A DNA stretch of 64,000 nucleotides from an uncultured Alphaproteobacteria bacterium (GTDB taxonomy: Bacteria; Pseudomonadota; Alphaproteobacteria; Methylaequorales; Methylaequoraceae): assembly GCA_902613995.1 (NCBI GenBank), contig CACMJG010000004.1, positions 62,001 through 126,000 of the forward strand. Direction: 5' to 3'. A program made the position numbers and the translations under genes. Shown here piece by piece: positions 38,113 to 48,603 of this stretch. How positions within the stretch are numbered: position 1 is the stretch's first letter; each line of letters begins with the position of its first letter. The notes beneath the pieces were generated by a model, which saw only the letters and a list, made by a program, of their open reading frames with translations, was not told where the DNA came from and did not search any database.

Positions 38113-38955
38113 ATGAACTGGATAACTAATTTTGTAAGACCAAAACTTCAAGCCATTGTTGGAAAAAAAGAGGTTCCTGATAATTTGTGGGAAACTTGTC
38201 CAAAATGCTCTCAAATGTTGCTGAGAAAAGAACTAGTATCAAATCAATATGTTTGTAAACATTGTGATTACCATTTTAGAATTAGTTCAAAAGAAAGATT
38301 AGAATTATTTTTAGGGAAAAGTTTCATGATAATGGATACACCTAAAATTAAACCAGATCCACTAAACTTCAAAGATAGTAAAAAATATATAGATAGATTG
38401 AAAATTGCTCAAAAGAAAAATCAAACCAATGATTCCGTTATTGTAGCATCAGGAACTATAAATGGGAAAAAAATTGTTACAGCAATTTTCGATTTTAATT
38501 TTATGGGGGGGTCGATGGGCATGGCTGCTGGTGAGGCAATAATAACTGCATGCGATTTTGCAAAAAAAAATCACCTTCCATTAATTATATTTAGCTCGTC
38601 AGGAGGTGCACGAATGCAGGAAGGAATCTTGTCTTTAATGCAAATGCCTCGAACCGTTATTGCGATAAATGCGTTCGGAAAGTTAAACTTACCTTTTATT
38701 TCTGTTCTCACTGATCCAACAACTGGCGGCGTTTCAGCTTCATTTGCTATGCTAGGTGATATCATAATCGCTGAAAAGGATGCTACTATTGGTTTTGCAG
38801 GAAGTAGGGTTATTGAGGATACTATTAAAGAGAAGTTACCTCAAAACTTCCAAAAATCAGAGTATCTGATGGAGAGAGGTATGATCGATCTTGTTGTTCA
38901 TAGAAAAGACCTAAAAAAAAAAATTGAAGATTTACTTGATTTCCTTGTAGCTTGA
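38113..38955 (+). CDS. accD: Acetyl-CoA carboxylase carboxyltransferase beta subunit
   Basis: 280 residues. An N-terminal zinc ribbon (CPKCSQMLLRKE ... VCKHCDYHFRIS, CxxC pairs) is followed by the crotonase-fold carboxyltransferase core: FDFNFMGGSMGMAAGEAI, IFSSSGGARMQEG, LTDPTTGGVSASFAMLGD and IGFAGSRVIEDTI. It makes malonyl-CoA with AccA, AccB and AccC, which are not in the window. The trpA-accD-folC order is widely conserved. Confidence 0.96.
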   Translation: MNWITNFVRPKLQAIVGKKEVPDNLWETCPKCSQMLLRKELVSNQYVCKHCDYHFRISSKERLELFLGKSFMIMDTPKIKPDPLNFKDSKKYIDRLKIAQKKNQTNDSVIVASGTINGKKIVTAIFDFNFMGGSMGMAAGEAIITACDFAKKNHLPLIIFSSSGGARMQEGILSLMQMPRTVIAINAFGKLNLPFISVLTDPTTGGVSASFAMLGDIIIAEKDATIGFAGSRVIEDTIKEKLPQNFQKSEYLMERGMIDLVVHRKDLKKKIEDLLDFLVA

Positions 38956-38956
38956 T

Positions 38957-40270
38957 TTGAAAGTGAACAAATCTACAAAAATTTTAAAAAGGCTCGAGCT
39001 TTTACATCCCAAAAAAATTGATTTATCTCTTGAACGTTTGAAACGATTACTCAATAAGTTAGATAACCCTCATCTTAAATTGTCTCCAGTAATTCATGTG
39101 GCCGGAACCAATGGGAAAGGTTCTGTAACCTCCTTTTTAAGATCTATATTTGAATTTTCAAACTACAAAGTGCACACTTACACATCTCCCCATTTAATAA
39201 ATTTCAACGAAAGAATAAGGATTAATTCTAAACTGATAAGCAACAGCGATCTAAATACACTTTTAGAAGAATGTGAATATTACAATAAAGCAGAGGAAAT
39301 TACTTTCTTTGAAATTACAACAGCTGCTGCTTTTTTGGCATTCAGCAGGATTGAATCTGATATTATTATTTTAGAAACAGGTCTTGGTGGTAGATTTGAT
39401 GCAACGAATGTAGTTGAAAATAAATTATGCAGTGTAATAACACCAATTTCAATGGATCATATGAATTTTCTTGGATCAACAATTGAAAAAATTGCTAAAG
39501 AAAAATTAGGAATTTTAAAAAATTCAAAAAAAATAGTCCTATCAAAGCAGCATTCAGTTGTAAGGAAATTAGCAAGAGTTGAAGCAAAAAGATTGAAGAT
39601 TGAGCTATTAGAAGAAGGATCAAATTGGAAAATTAAAGAAAAAGATTTTATAAAGAAAAATTTCAGTATGTTTTTTGAGAAGGCACATTATAATTTTAAT
39701 TTTCCTGAACTTTTTGGTGAACATCAGATAGATAACGCCTCAACAGCTGTAGCAACAGTTTTATCACTTGGAAGAAAAGACATTTTAGATAAAAATATTG
39801 ATAAAGGTATTTTATCAGCAAAATGGCCAGCCAGAATGCAAAATCTTAAAAACGGAAATTTATCCTCATACATGGGCAAAAATTTTGAGATTTGGTTAGA
39901 TGGAGGACATAACTTAGAAGCGTCGAATATAATTAAAAACGTAGTTGAAAAATGGAAAAAAGAAAATGTTTTTTTAGTTATCGGTATGATGATTGGGAAA
40001 GATCCATATTCATTCATAAAAAAACTAATAGAAAACCTTTCAGCAATATTTATTTTACCAATACCAAATCATCAGTACATAAGACCATATGAAATAAAAA
40101 ATAATATTAAAAAAGATATTAGCTCCAAAATAAGCATTGAATGTTCATTAGATATCAAAGAGGTTTTAAAAATTATAAAGGAAAACTATCCTAGCGGAAA
40201 ATTAATAATTTGCGGTTCATTATATTTGGCCGGGGAAGTTTTAAAACAAGATGGCTTCAAGATTAACTAA
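38957..40270 (+). CDS. folC: Dihydrofolate synthase / folylpolyglutamate synthase
   Basis: 437 residues from TTG 38957 (a GTG two codons later is also possible). It has the P-loop VIHVAGTNGKGSVTSFLR, then TSPHLINFNERIRIN, ILETGLGGRFDATNV, SMDHMNFLGSTIEKIAKEK and FGEHQIDNASTAVAT. It adds Glu to dihydropteroate and folates. One base after accD. Its stop overlaps the convergent trxA stop (CTAA). Confidence 0.95.
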   Translation: MKVNKSTKILKRLELLHPKKIDLSLERLKRLLNKLDNPHLKLSPVIHVAGTNGKGSVTSFLRSIFEFSNYKVHTYTSPHLINFNERIRINSKLISNSDLNTLLEECEYYNKAEEITFFEITTAAAFLAFSRIESDIIILETGLGGRFDATNVVENKLCSVITPISMDHMNFLGSTIEKIAKEKLGILKNSKKIVLSKQHSVVRKLARVEAKRLKIELLEEGSNWKIKEKDFIKKNFSMFFEKAHYNFNFPELFGEHQIDNASTAVATVLSLGRKDILDKNIDKGILSAKWPARMQNLKNGNLSSYMGKNFEIWLDGGHNLEASNIIKNVVEKWKKENVFLVIGMMIGKDPYSFIKKLIENLSAIFILPIPNHQYIRPYEIKNNIKKDISSKISIECSLDIKEVLKIIKENYPSGKLIICGSLYLAGEVLKQDGFKIN

Positions 40271-40590
40271 ATCTTTGATTTGAACCAGGTTACTATTTCG
40301 CTTTTTGGCAAAAGACCAACTTTCGTGTCGATTAAATTTCCTTCTTTGAATAATAACAATGTAGGTATGCTTCTTATAGAATATTTCATAGCTAAGTCTT
40401 GATTTTCATCTAAATTAACTTTTACTACGTTAATCTCATTTTTCATTTCATTTGAGAGTTCCTCCAAAATTGGCGTAAGCATTTTACATGGTCCACACCA
40501 TTCCGCCCAGAAATCAACTATTACCGGAAGATTAGATTTAAGAACTTCGTTTTCGAAATCATTTTCATTACAATTTTTTATAGCTGTCAT
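40267..40590 (-). CDS. trxA: Thioredoxin
   Basis: 107 residues. VDFWAEWCGPCKMLTPILEEL contains the WCGPC redox site; SIRSIPTLLLFKEGN has the cis-Pro loop. A cytoplasmic disulfide reductase. It is the last gene of the tsaE-amgK-murU-sbcB-trxA run, 12 bases after sbcB. In related genomes trxA normally follows addA, so this spot is where addAB would be expected. Confidence 0.97.
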   Translation of the reverse strand: MTAIKNCNENDFENEVLKSNLPVIVDFWAEWCGPCKMLTPILEELSNEMKNEINVVKVNLDENQDLAMKYSIRSIPTLLLFKEGNLIDTKVGLLPKSEIVTWFKSKI

Positions 40591-40602
40591 TTTAGTACTC
40601 CA

Positions 40603-42078
40603 TTAATCTGCAAAAAGTTTTTTTGATAAATTCTTATCAAATTGAATTGGATTTGCGTTGGAATTATTATAGTAATCATTTAAAAAGTTAATGTAAATAT
40701 TATACTGATCTATTTGTTCTTTTAAATCATTTCCTAAATCATTTTCCTCTATTTTTAAGGATAATGAATCAGCCTCCTCCATAGCTGCTGGAATTGTAAT
40801 AAATTTTTTTTTCTCTAAAGAACAAATCCTCTCCGAAATTTTTTTATGCAGCAATTTAAAAATTTTTCTGGGAAGTTCCTCTGGATAATTTCTATAAATA
40901 TGACGTGCCGCAAAAAATCTTAGCCTGTGATCTTTAAATTTCTCAGCAAAACTCCACTTCTTGTCCCATTCCTCGTCATGAAACCTATTCATAATTCTAG
41001 AATCGTTGTAATTGAGTTTTTGAGAATAAATTGTTTCCTCTTCTAATTTTATTTCCTGAGACTGATTTTCACTGTAATCCGATGATTCTTTTTCCAGGAT
41101 TTTGTTAAGATTTATCAGAAATTCTTTTTTCTCAAGTTGCTCACACTTTAAATTTATTTCATGGTCTGTTAATTCACTGTAAGGACTGAGATTTCTTGCA
41201 TAAGATTTGTCCAAAATAGATGGCTGTTTATTTAATTTTATTTTCCTAAAAAATGATTTTGACCTGTATATTTCTTCTAATTCATCTATGTCATAATTAA
41301 CAATTTCTGAGGTATCATATTTAAGATCAAATCCAATCATTTGATTTTTGTAAACTGGATGTTTCAAAAGATTTTTAACAAGATAAACTCTATGCTTGCT
41401 AAAAATGTAGTGGTGCATTGTGAAAATATTTTGTTCAAAAATTTTATTTTCTAATTTTACAGGATACGAATTATTGATGAATATTTTAAAGAGGTCATAA
41501 TTATTTTTTAAAAGCATTTCCAGAAGTTTCATTGTAGTTTCAACATCTGCAATTGCTTCATGTGCGTTATCAGACTCAAAACAATTTGCTTTTGCCAAAC
41601 TTTCCAACTTGAATGTTATCTTTCCTTCATCATTTTCCTCAACATTTAAGGCATTTTTTCTGAAAGCATGAACTAATGTAACAAAATTAAGTACATCAAG
41701 TCTCGAGTTTCCTTTTGTATTTGTTAAGTAAGGAAAAGTAAAATGCTCCCAGAGTGTTTGCCTAAAAAATTCTTCATCAAAATTTATGGAGTTAAAACCA
41801 ACAAAAAAGGAGTCTTGGAATTTTGACAAAAAACTATGCATTTGCATCGTCATTTCATAGCAACTCAACTTTTCTGAAAGAATATCTGAAATCTTTAATT
41901 TATTGACTCTTAAAGCATTGATTGACGGAACAATGTCTGGATTAATGCGTGACTTTAAATTTAACTTTTTTAACGCTTTTAGGTTTTGATCATAAATTAT
42001 AATTCCCGCTTGGAGAATTTGATCAAATCGTGAACTTCTTCCAGATGTTTCAAAATCATAAACTATAAAATTATTCAC
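40603..42078 (-). CDS. sbcB: Exodeoxyribonuclease I (SbcB-like)
   Basis: 491 residues. The DnaQ-type exonuclease motifs FIVYDFETSGRSSRFDQILQ, VGFNSINFDEEFFRQ and NAHEAIADVETTMKLLEML give the DEDD residues. The long C-terminal part (about 190-491) contains FAARHIYRNYPEELP, similar to the exonuclease I accessory domain. The enzyme digests single-stranded DNA 3' to 5'. It occupies the addAB position between murU and trxA. Overlaps murU by 8 bases. Exonuclease I versus a related DnaQ protein is fairly secure from the tail. Confidence 0.85.
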   Translation of the reverse strand: MNNFIVYDFETSGRSSRFDQILQAGIIIYDQNLKALKKLNLKSRINPDIVPSINALRVNKLKISDILSEKLSCYEMTMQMHSFLSKFQDSFFVGFNSINFDEEFFRQTLWEHFTFPYLTNTKGNSRLDVLNFVTLVHAFRKNALNVEENDEGKITFKLESLAKANCFESDNAHEAIADVETTMKLLEMLLKNNYDLFKIFINNSYPVKLENKIFEQNIFTMHHYIFSKHRVYLVKNLLKHPVYKNQMIGFDLKYDTSEIVNYDIDELEEIYRSKSFFRKIKLNKQPSILDKSYARNLSPYSELTDHEINLKCEQLEKKEFLINLNKILEKESSDYSENQSQEIKLEEETIYSQKLNYNDSRIMNRFHDEEWDKKWSFAEKFKDHRLRFFAARHIYRNYPEELPRKIFKLLHKKISERICSLEKKKFITIPAAMEEADSLSLKIEENDLGNDLKEQIDQYNIYINFLNDYYNNSNANPIQFDKNLSKKLFAD

Positions 42079-42778
42079 AATAATTTTCCTTAAATTTTTT
42101 AAGATCCTCTACCGTTCCTATGTGAAACCATTGATTTTCATCTATATAGCCAAATAACTTATTTTTTTCTAAAGATTTTAGTATCTGTTCTTTTAATGAA
42201 AAGAAATTTTTCTTAATATCCTTAATAATATCCTGCTTAATGATTTGCAGCCCTGTGAAGGCGTACAAAGGATTTTTTTTTATTTCTAATTTTGATGACG
42301 AGAATTTGTCACTTTGGAGATCAAAATCTCCATTACCATTATAACCAAAAAAATCTTCCTTTCTTTTTAAACATAACAACATATCCATCTTATGTGGGTT
42401 CCATAGACTAATGATTTTATCAATTGACTTATATTTCTTGTCATACCAAAAAATATCTCCGTTTAGAAGTACAATGGGAGTGTTTTCTCTGAAGTATTTC
42501 TCGTTAATTGCATTTAATAAGCCACCTCCTGTTTCAAGTCTTTCAGCCTCAACAATAACTTTTACTGATTTGAACATTTTTGTTTCGTTAATAATTTTTT
42601 CTGAATGATGATAAGCATTTACGACAATATTTTTGAATTTAGATTCAATTAATTTTTCAATATTATTTTGTAGGAGACTCTTATTATTAATTTCTATAAG
42701 CGGCTTTGGTGTGTTCTTTGTTAGTGGTAACATCCTTTTTCCAAGTCCAGCTGAAAATATCATTGCCTGCGAAATCAT
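42071..42778 (-). CDS. murU: N-acetylmuramate-1-phosphate uridylyltransferase MurU-like
   Basis: 235 residues. A sugar-nucleotidyltransferase core: AMIFSAGLGKRMLPLTKNTPKPLIEI (nucleotide- and Mg-binding GxGxR...PK), VVNAYHHSEKI, GGGLLNAI, IVLLNGDIFW (catalytic Asp) and WFHIGTVEDLKKF. Next to an AmgK-like kinase, it most likely converts MurNAc-1-P to UDP-MurNAc in cell-wall recycling. This specific role is inferred from the pairing. Confidence 0.85.
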   Translation of the reverse strand: MISQAMIFSAGLGKRMLPLTKNTPKPLIEINNKSLLQNNIEKLIESKFKNIVVNAYHHSEKIINETKMFKSVKVIVEAERLETGGGLLNAINEKYFRENTPIVLLNGDIFWYDKKYKSIDKIISLWNPHKMDMLLCLKRKEDFFGYNGNGDFDLQSDKFSSSKLEIKKNPLYAFTGLQIIKQDIIKDIKKNFFSLKEQILKSLEKNKLFGYIDENQWFHIGTVEDLKKFKENYCE

Positions 42779-43719
42779 TACAAACCCAATGGTTTTTCTA
42801 AAATCTTAAATAAAGGGCTAAATTTATTTTTTTTTAAATTAGATTCAAGCAAACGCAAAACTCTAGGGATATGTTTGATATAATTTTTTTTATTGTCTCG
42901 CATTTCAAGTCTCTTAAAAATTCCCAAAACTTTAAGGTGTCTTTGAATTGCTATAACAGTGTACGAAAATAAAAATAGATCTTTATCAATATATTTAAAA
43001 TTGTCTAAATAATATTTAATTAAGAAATTCTCTGTTCTTTTTTCTACGTCTATTCTAGCATCTTGTGTAAGTGAAACAACATCGTATACGCATGGACCTA
43101 TTAAAGCGTCCTGATAATCAATCCAGCCACATTTGAAATGCTTTTCTTTTTCTTTAAGATAAAATAAGTTATCAATATGATAATCTCTATGAATAAAGAC
43201 GCTCGGTAATAAATAGACTTTATCTAAAAAGTCTGAGAAGATTGAATTAAATTCATTTTTTAATAATTCGACTCTTTTTTTTGATAAATCTAAATACCAG
43301 TCGAAGAATAAATTTGATTCATCAAAAAAGATTTTTTTGCTGTATTGAACAAGTTTTTTGTTTATTTTTTTTTTATGAATGTACAGGAGTGCATCCAAAG
43401 CAACTTTGTACAATTTTATTCTGTTAGATTTTTTCAATACTTCACTAAATTTGTTTTTGTTAAAATTTTCTATAATTAAAATATCATCTTCTTTTAGATC
43501 GGTAATAATTTCCGGAATACTTACATGTTCTTTTAAAAGATAAGAAATTTTTATAAATCTTTCTAAATTCTTTGAATCGTTATCAAACATCAACACATTT
43601 GTATTATTTTCTTGTTTAATCAAAAAATATTTTCTATCTGAAGCATCGCCAGCTAAAAACCGTAAATTATCGAATTTTATTTTTTTATGATCTAACTTTT
43701 TGATTATTTCATTTATCAT
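42778..43719 (-). CDS. amgK: N-acetylmuramate/N-acetylglucosamine kinase AmgK-like
   Basis: 313 residues with the aminoglycoside-phosphotransferase fold: FLAGDASDRKYFLI near the N-terminus, catalytic SVFIHRDYHIDNLFYL and the metal-binding CGWIDYQDALIGPCVYDVVSLTQDAR. In the tsaE-amgK-murU cluster this is the anomeric kinase giving MurNAc-1-P for MurU, a bypass of de novo UDP-MurNAc synthesis. Overlaps tsaE by 4 bases and murU by 1. Confidence 0.87.
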   Translation of the reverse strand: MINEIIKKLDHKKIKFDNLRFLAGDASDRKYFLIKQENNTNVLMFDNDSKNLERFIKISYLLKEHVSIPEIITDLKEDDILIIENFNKNKFSEVLKKSNRIKLYKVALDALLYIHKKKINKKLVQYSKKIFFDESNLFFDWYLDLSKKRVELLKNEFNSIFSDFLDKVYLLPSVFIHRDYHIDNLFYLKEKEKHFKCGWIDYQDALIGPCVYDVVSLTQDARIDVEKRTENFLIKYYLDNFKYIDKDLFLFSYTVIAIQRHLKVLGIFKRLEMRDNKKNYIKHIPRVLRLLESNLKKNKFSPLFKILEKPLGL

Positions 43720-44177
43720 TTCTTTGAATTATATTCACAAATTTTATTTTTATTTATCCTCCTGACAGTTGCATATCTTAATAAAGATTCATCTTCATCA
43801 AGATGTATGTCAATCCTTTTATGGGGCAAATACTCTGTTATAATTTCAGGCCATTCAACTATTACACAGTCTAAAAGTGCCAATTCAAAATCCAATTCAA
43901 AAATTTCTTTTTTATTGCTAAGTCTAAATAGATCATAGTGCCATATTTTTATGTTTTTTAAATCATAAATATTAACAAGCGAAAAGGTAGGGCTTAGGAC
44001 TCTTATTTTTTTTTTGGATAGATTGTTAATTATGAAACTGGCCAGAGTAGTTTTTCCAACCCCCAGTTTTCCTCGTAAAGATATAAAACTTTTAGGTTTT
44101 AATCTTTTGGCAATTTTTTGTGCTAATTTTTCAGTTTCTCGAAGGTTATCCAAATTAATTTTAAATTCATCTTTCAT
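43716..44177 (-). CDS. tsaE: tRNA threonylcarbamoyladenosine biosynthesis ATPase TsaE
   Basis: 153 residues. P-loop FISLRGKLGVGKTTLASFII, VLSPTFSLVNIY, IWHYDLFRLSNKKEIFELDFE and VIVEWPEIITEYLP match TsaE. It supports TsaB/TsaD in making t6A37 on ANN-decoding tRNAs. First gene of the amgK-murU operon and divergent from the ferredoxin-NADP reductase across 61 bases. Confidence 0.93.
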   Translation of the reverse strand: MKDEFKINLDNLRETEKLAQKIAKRLKPKSFISLRGKLGVGKTTLASFIINNLSKKKIRVLSPTFSLVNIYDLKNIKIWHYDLFRLSNKKEIFELDFELALLDCVIVEWPEIITEYLPHKRIDIHLDEDESLLRYATVRRINKNKICEYNSKK

Positions 44178-44238
44178 TTTTATTAATTATTCTAATATAA
44201 ATATGTAATTAATGTTTTAAAAACAAAAAAAGATAATT

Positions 44239-45249
44239 ATGAATAAAACTTCAACAGATGTATTAGTTATAGGAGCTGGCCCTATAGGGCTGTTCTCAGT
44301 TTTTGAGCTTGGACAACTAGGGATGAAATCGTGTGTTGTTGATTCACTTGATATTATTGGTGGACAATGTTCATCTTTGTACCCTGAAAAACCTATATAT
44401 GATATTCCTGCATACCCTGAAATATCTGGTCAAAAGCTTATTGATAACCTTTCAAATCAGATCAAACCATTTTCGCCAAAATTTATATTGGGAGAGAGAG
44501 TTGAAAAAATTATCAAAGAAAATGACGAATTTTTGGTTTTCACTTCAAACAACAAATCAATTAAATGTAAATGTATATTGATAGCAGCTGGCAACGGAGC
44601 TTTTGGGCCCAATAAACCACCTCTTAAAGACATTGAGGAATACGAAAATAAATCAATTTTTTATCACATAACTAATAAATCAATTTTTAAAAATAAAAAA
44701 ATAGCAATTGCTGGCGGCGGTGACTCTGCTGTAGATTGGGCAATTGAATTATCTTCAGTTGCAGAGAAAGTATTTTTTATTCATAGAAGAAAAAAATTAA
44801 GAGCTGCGCCTCATAGTGTTGAAAAACTTTTTTCACTTGAAAAGGAAGAAAAGGTAAAAACAATAATACCTTTTCAAGTTCACTCTCTTCAAGGCTCCAA
44901 AGGAGAAATCAACACATTGACTGTTAGCAACCTTGATGAAGAAAAAATAGATCTTAAGGTAGATTATTTTCTTCCTTTTTTTGGCCTTTCCTCTGAATTG
45001 GGTCCTATTAAAGATTGGGAATTGGAAATTGAAAAAAATCTTTTAAGAGTTGACCAATCAAGTCTTCAAACCTCCGCCAAAGGTATATTTGCAATTGGAG
45101 ACATATGCGATTATCCCGGTAAGCTTAAACTAATCCTAACTGGCTTTTCCGAAGCTGCAATGGCTGCTCATAGTTGTTACAAAAAGATTTTTCCTGACAA
45201 GGTGCTTCATTTTGAATACTCAACTACATCGGGTATTAAAAAACTATAG
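44239..45249 (+). CDS. Ferredoxin/flavodoxin-NADP+ reductase, thioredoxin-reductase-like type
   Basis: 336 residues. FAD-binding VLVIGAGPIGLFSVFELGQLGM, GGQCSSLYPEKPIYDIPAYPEISG, NADPH-binding KIAIAGGGDSAVDWAIELS and the C-terminal FAIGDICDYPGKLKLILTGFSEAAMAAH are those of the YumC-type reductase. It lacks the CxxC of thioredoxin reductase. It moves electrons between NADPH and ferredoxin. Monocistronic, with stop codons 5 bases from the convergent ahcY. Confidence 0.92.
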   Translation: MNKTSTDVLVIGAGPIGLFSVFELGQLGMKSCVVDSLDIIGGQCSSLYPEKPIYDIPAYPEISGQKLIDNLSNQIKPFSPKFILGERVEKIIKENDEFLVFTSNNKSIKCKCILIAAGNGAFGPNKPPLKDIEEYENKSIFYHITNKSIFKNKKIAIAGGGDSAVDWAIELSSVAEKVFFIHRRKKLRAAPHSVEKLFSLEKEEKVKTIIPFQVHSLQGSKGEINTLTVSNLDEEKIDLKVDYFLPFFGLSSELGPIKDWELEIEKNLLRVDQSSLQTSAKGIFAIGDICDYPGKLKLILTGFSEAAMAAHSCYKKIFPDKVLHFEYSTTSGIKKL

Positions 45250-45254
45250 TTTTG

Positions 45255-46541
45255 TTAATATCTATATTCTTCACTTTTATATGGTCCACCTACAGGAACA
45301 TTTATGTAATCTCCTTGATTTTTTGATAATTTAGTTAACTTAGCACCAATTTTATCAAGGTGTATCCTAGCGACTTTTTCATCTAGTTTTTTCGGAAGAA
45401 CATAAACTTTATTTTTATATTTACTATAATTTTTCCATAACTCTATTTGAGCCAAAACCTGATTTGAAAAAGAAGCTGACATAACAAAACTTGGATGACC
45501 AGTCGCACATCCTAAATTTACTAAACGACCCTCTGCAAGAACAATTATTTTTTTTCCATCAGGAAATTCAATTTCGTCAACTTGTGGTTTTATGTTATCC
45601 CACTTATAGTTTTTAAGAGCATCAATCTGAATTTCGGAATCGAAGTGTCCAATATTACATACAATACTTCTGTCTTTCATTTTTCTCATATGATCAATAG
45701 TTATTACATCAACATTTCCGGTTGCTGTTACAAAAATATCTGCTTTATCCGCAACATTGTCCATAGTGTTAACTTCAAACCCATCCATAGCAGCTTGGAG
45801 AGCACAAATTGGGTCTATCTCAGTCACAACTACCCGACATCCAGCATTTCTTAGGCTTTCTGCTGAACCTTTACCAACATCACCATATCCTGCAACAAGT
45901 GCAACTTTACCAGCCATCATAACATCGGTTGCCCTTCTTATTCCATCAACTAAGCTTTCTCTACAACCGTATTTATTATCAAACTTAGATTTTGTGACTG
46001 AATCATTAACATTTATAGCAGGTACTAAAAGTTGATTACTTTTTTCCATTTCTAAAAGCCTCAAAACACCCGTTGTTGTTTCTTCTGACAAACCTCTAAC
46101 TCCATCGAGAAGATGAGGGTATTTTTCATGCATAACTTTTGTAAGATCTCCACCATCATCTAGGATAAGATTGGGTTTCCAGTCATTAGGCCCTGAAATT
46201 GTTTTTTCTATACACCACCAGAATTCTTCTTCAGTTTCACCTTTCCAAGCAAAAACAGGAATTTTACTTTTGGCAACAGCTGCGGCTGCTTGATCTTGAG
46301 TAGAATAAATATTGCAAGAACTCCACCTAACAGAAGCTCCCAAATCTATAAGCGTCTCAATTAAAACTGCAGTTTGTATCGTCATATGTAAGCATCCAAC
46401 AATTCTAGCGCCAGCGAGAGGTTTTTCGTCTTTAAACTCTGATCTTAACTGCATAAGCCCAGGCATTTCCGTTTCAGCAATTTTGATCTCTTTTCTTCCC
46501 CAATCAGCTAAATTTATGTCTTTAATTTTAAAATCATCCAT
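45255..46541 (-). CDS. ahcY: Adenosylhomocysteinase
   Basis: 428 residues. The N-terminal substrate domain ([38 protein letters not shown]) and the NAD-binding domain ([26 protein letters not shown]) are intact, and the C-terminus [11 protein letters not shown] is the conserved ending that completes the cofactor site. It hydrolyses S-adenosylhomocysteine to adenosine and homocysteine. Overlaps the HPr-EI gene by 8 bases, so it shares that operon's transcript; no SAH riboswitch is possible in that gap. Confidence 0.97.
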   Translation of the reverse strand: MDDFKIKDINLADWGRKEIKIAETEMPGLMQLRSEFKDEKPLAGARIVGCLHMTIQTAVLIETLIDLGASVRWSSCNIYSTQDQAAAAVAKSKIPVFAWKGETEEEFWWCIEKTISGPNDWKPNLILDDGGDLTKVMHEKYPHLLDGVRGLSEETTTGVLRLLEMEKSNQLLVPAINVNDSVTKSKFDNKYGCRESLVDGIRRATDVMMAGKVALVAGYGDVGKGSAESLRNAGCRVVVTEIDPICALQAAMDGFEVNTMDNVADKADIFVTATGNVDVITIDHMRKMKDRSIVCNIGHFDSEIQIDALKNYKWDNIKPQVDEIEFPDGKKIIVLAEGRLVNLGCATGHPSFVMSASFSNQVLAQIELWKNYSKYKNKVYVLPKKLDEKVARIHLDKIGAKLTKLSKNQGDYINVPVGGPYKSEEYRY

Positions 46542-48603
46542 ATTTTTTTTCTCTTATCCTTTTATTAATTTCTTGGTTATAATTGTGCAAAATATTTTTT
46601 ATCACCACATTATCATCTTGTTTGAAAATATCATCTGAAATTTTTTTTACTTCATTTGAATTTACTTGACTTAAATATTGCTTTACTTTCAATATTCGGG
46701 ACGTACTCATTGACAGTGTTCTTATACCCATTCCAATAATAATTGAGGTAAATAATGTATCTCCGGCCATCTCTCCGCATATACTTACAGGAATTTTATT
46801 TCTGTCTGCCGACCTTGCAGTCATGTAGATTAGTTTTAAAACAGAAAGGTGTCCAGGATCATATATTTTAGCAACTTCCTCATCACCCCTATCTATGGCT
46901 AAAGTGTACATTGTTAAATCATTCGTACCAATCGCAAAAAAATCACAATTTTTAGCTAACTCCTCAGAGATCAATGCCGCAGCGGGTGTTTCAATTAATA
47001 CTCCAATCTTAGGAGTAGTAATCTTTAACCTTTTATTTTTTTTTAATAAATCCTTTTTTACATCTGTTATTATTTTTTTTGTCTCAATTAACTCTGATAC
47101 ATTTGAAACCATTGGTAACATTATCCTAATATTTCCGTACGAGCTTGCCCTTAGGATAGCCGTAATTTGTCTTTTAAAAATTTTTGGAAAAGCTAATGTC
47201 AGCCTTATCGCTCTTAGCCCCAATGCAGGATTAGGTGATTTTGTTAAATATTTTTCTATAGATGGCACCTTTTTATCATTACCAACGTCTAATGTTCTAA
47301 TTGTTAGTGGCTTTCCTTTTAAATGCATAAGAGTTTTTTTTATTGAATTAAATTGATCTTGTTCAGAGGGTATGGTTTTTTTGTTCATAAAAAGATACTC
47401 CGTTCTGTATAAACCAATACCATCTATTCCTTTTTTCATTGATATTTTAACTTCATCAGAATCATCAACATTGGCCTCAATTCTTACTCTTTTTTTATCT
47501 TTAGTAACTGGAATGGTCTCAATAAATGAATTTAACTTTTGATCCTCATTTTTTTTTTCTTCGATTTTTTTTTTATATATTAATATTGTCTTTTTTGAAG
47601 GATTCTTGATCAACAATCCTCTATCACCGTCTATTATAATTTTTTCACCGTTTTTGAGATATTTAATAGCGTTTTTTACACCAACTACGGTTGGAATCGA
47701 CAACGACCGAGCTACTATTGCAAAATGACCCTCAGGGCCTCCAAACATACTTGCTAGTCCCAAAAATTTAATTTTTGCATTAGCCAATAGATCAGATGGG
47801 CTCAACTCAGAAGAAAATAATATCTGATTGTTTTTAATACTGGTCTGGACTTTTTTTTTTTGAAGGTTTTCAATTATTCTTGTACAAACATCTCTCACAT
47901 CATCAAATCTGTCTTTTAAGTAATCGTCCTTTATTCGTTTAAAAATTTTTGAATGCTTATTAAGCACTTCATCAACTGCATATTCTGCATTTATGAGATC
48001 CTCTCTTATTCTTTGTTTTGCGTCCTTCATAAGTGATGATGACCTAATAATTGAAATATTGGCCTCTAACATAAATTTCATCTCTTTATAGATATCATTT
48101 TTATGGTGAGTTATTTTCTTGATAATTTTTTTGATGTCCAAAATAGATACTTTAACTGCTTTTTCCAATCGTATTACTTCTTTTTTTACTGATGATATGG
48201 AAATGTTATATCTTACGTTAGAAAGATTAGTTTTTTGTTTTACCAAGCAGTTTCCTATAGCATATCCACTTGAAACCCCAATTCCTCTTAAAACCAACTC
48301 TTTATCTGTATTCTCTGATAAAGGTTTTTCTTCTCCAAAATTATTTTTTATTAAACTAATTAGTTTATTCAAATCCTTTTCTGGATTACTTCCAATACAT
48401 TGAACTTTTATTTCCGTTCCTTTAGAAGCAGCCAAAGTCATTAAACCCAGAAGAGAGGAACCGTTTACAATCTTTGAACCTTTTTTGACAATAAACTTTG
48501 AGTCACATTTAGAAGTCAATTCTACAAATTTTGCTGCAGCCCTAGCATGAATTCCTAGCTTATTAGTTATTAATATTTTTCTTTCTACTTTTTTTTGTTC
48601 CAA
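46534..48603 (-). CDS. Fused HPr-Enzyme I of the phosphotransferase system
   Basis: 689 residues. Residues 1-95 are an HPr domain with phospho-His19 in LGIHARAA and Ser50 in NGSSLLGLM, keeping the 31-residue spacing of His15/Ser46 in classic HPr. Residues from 103 are Enzyme [16 protein letters not shown], active His293 in [44 protein letters not shown] and SICGEMAGD. There is no GAF domain, so it is not the usual PtsP/EI-Ntr. It overlaps the EIIA gene by 19 bases. It takes phosphate from PEP, and HprK encoded nearby can target Ser50. Confidence 0.93.
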   Translation of the reverse strand: MEQKKVERKILITNKLGIHARAAAKFVELTSKCDSKFIVKKGSKIVNGSSLLGLMTLAASKGTEIKVQCIGSNPEKDLNKLISLIKNNFGEEKPLSENTDKELVLRGIGVSSGYAIGNCLVKQKTNLSNVRYNISISSVKKEVIRLEKAVKVSILDIKKIIKKITHHKNDIYKEMKFMLEANISIIRSSSLMKDAKQRIREDLINAEYAVDEVLNKHSKIFKRIKDDYLKDRFDDVRDVCTRIIENLQKKKVQTSIKNNQILFSSELSPSDLLANAKIKFLGLASMFGGPEGHFAIVARSLSIPTVVGVKNAIKYLKNGEKIIIDGDRGLLIKNPSKKTILIYKKKIEEKKNEDQKLNSFIETIPVTKDKKRVRIEANVDDSDEVKISMKKGIDGIGLYRTEYLFMNKKTIPSEQDQFNSIKKTLMHLKGKPLTIRTLDVGNDKKVPSIEKYLTKSPNPALGLRAIRLTLAFPKIFKRQITAILRASSYGNIRIMLPMVSNVSELIETKKIITDVKKDLLKKNKRLKITTPKIGVLIETPAAALISEELAKNCDFFAIGTNDLTMYTLAIDRGDEEVAKIYDPGHLSVLKLIYMTARSADRNKIPVSICGEMAGDTLFTSIIIGMGIRTLSMSTSRILKVKQYLSQVNSNEVKKISDDIFKQDDNVVIKNILHNYNQEINKRIREKKYG

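Noticed and set aside
45582..46035. 90-92-codon frames opposite ahcY
   Set aside because: They overlap a strongly conserved enzyme on the other strand and show no protein family features.
45255..46541. SAH or SAM riboswitch controlling ahcY
   Set aside because: ahcY overlaps the upstream HPr-EI gene by 8 bases, leaving no leader.
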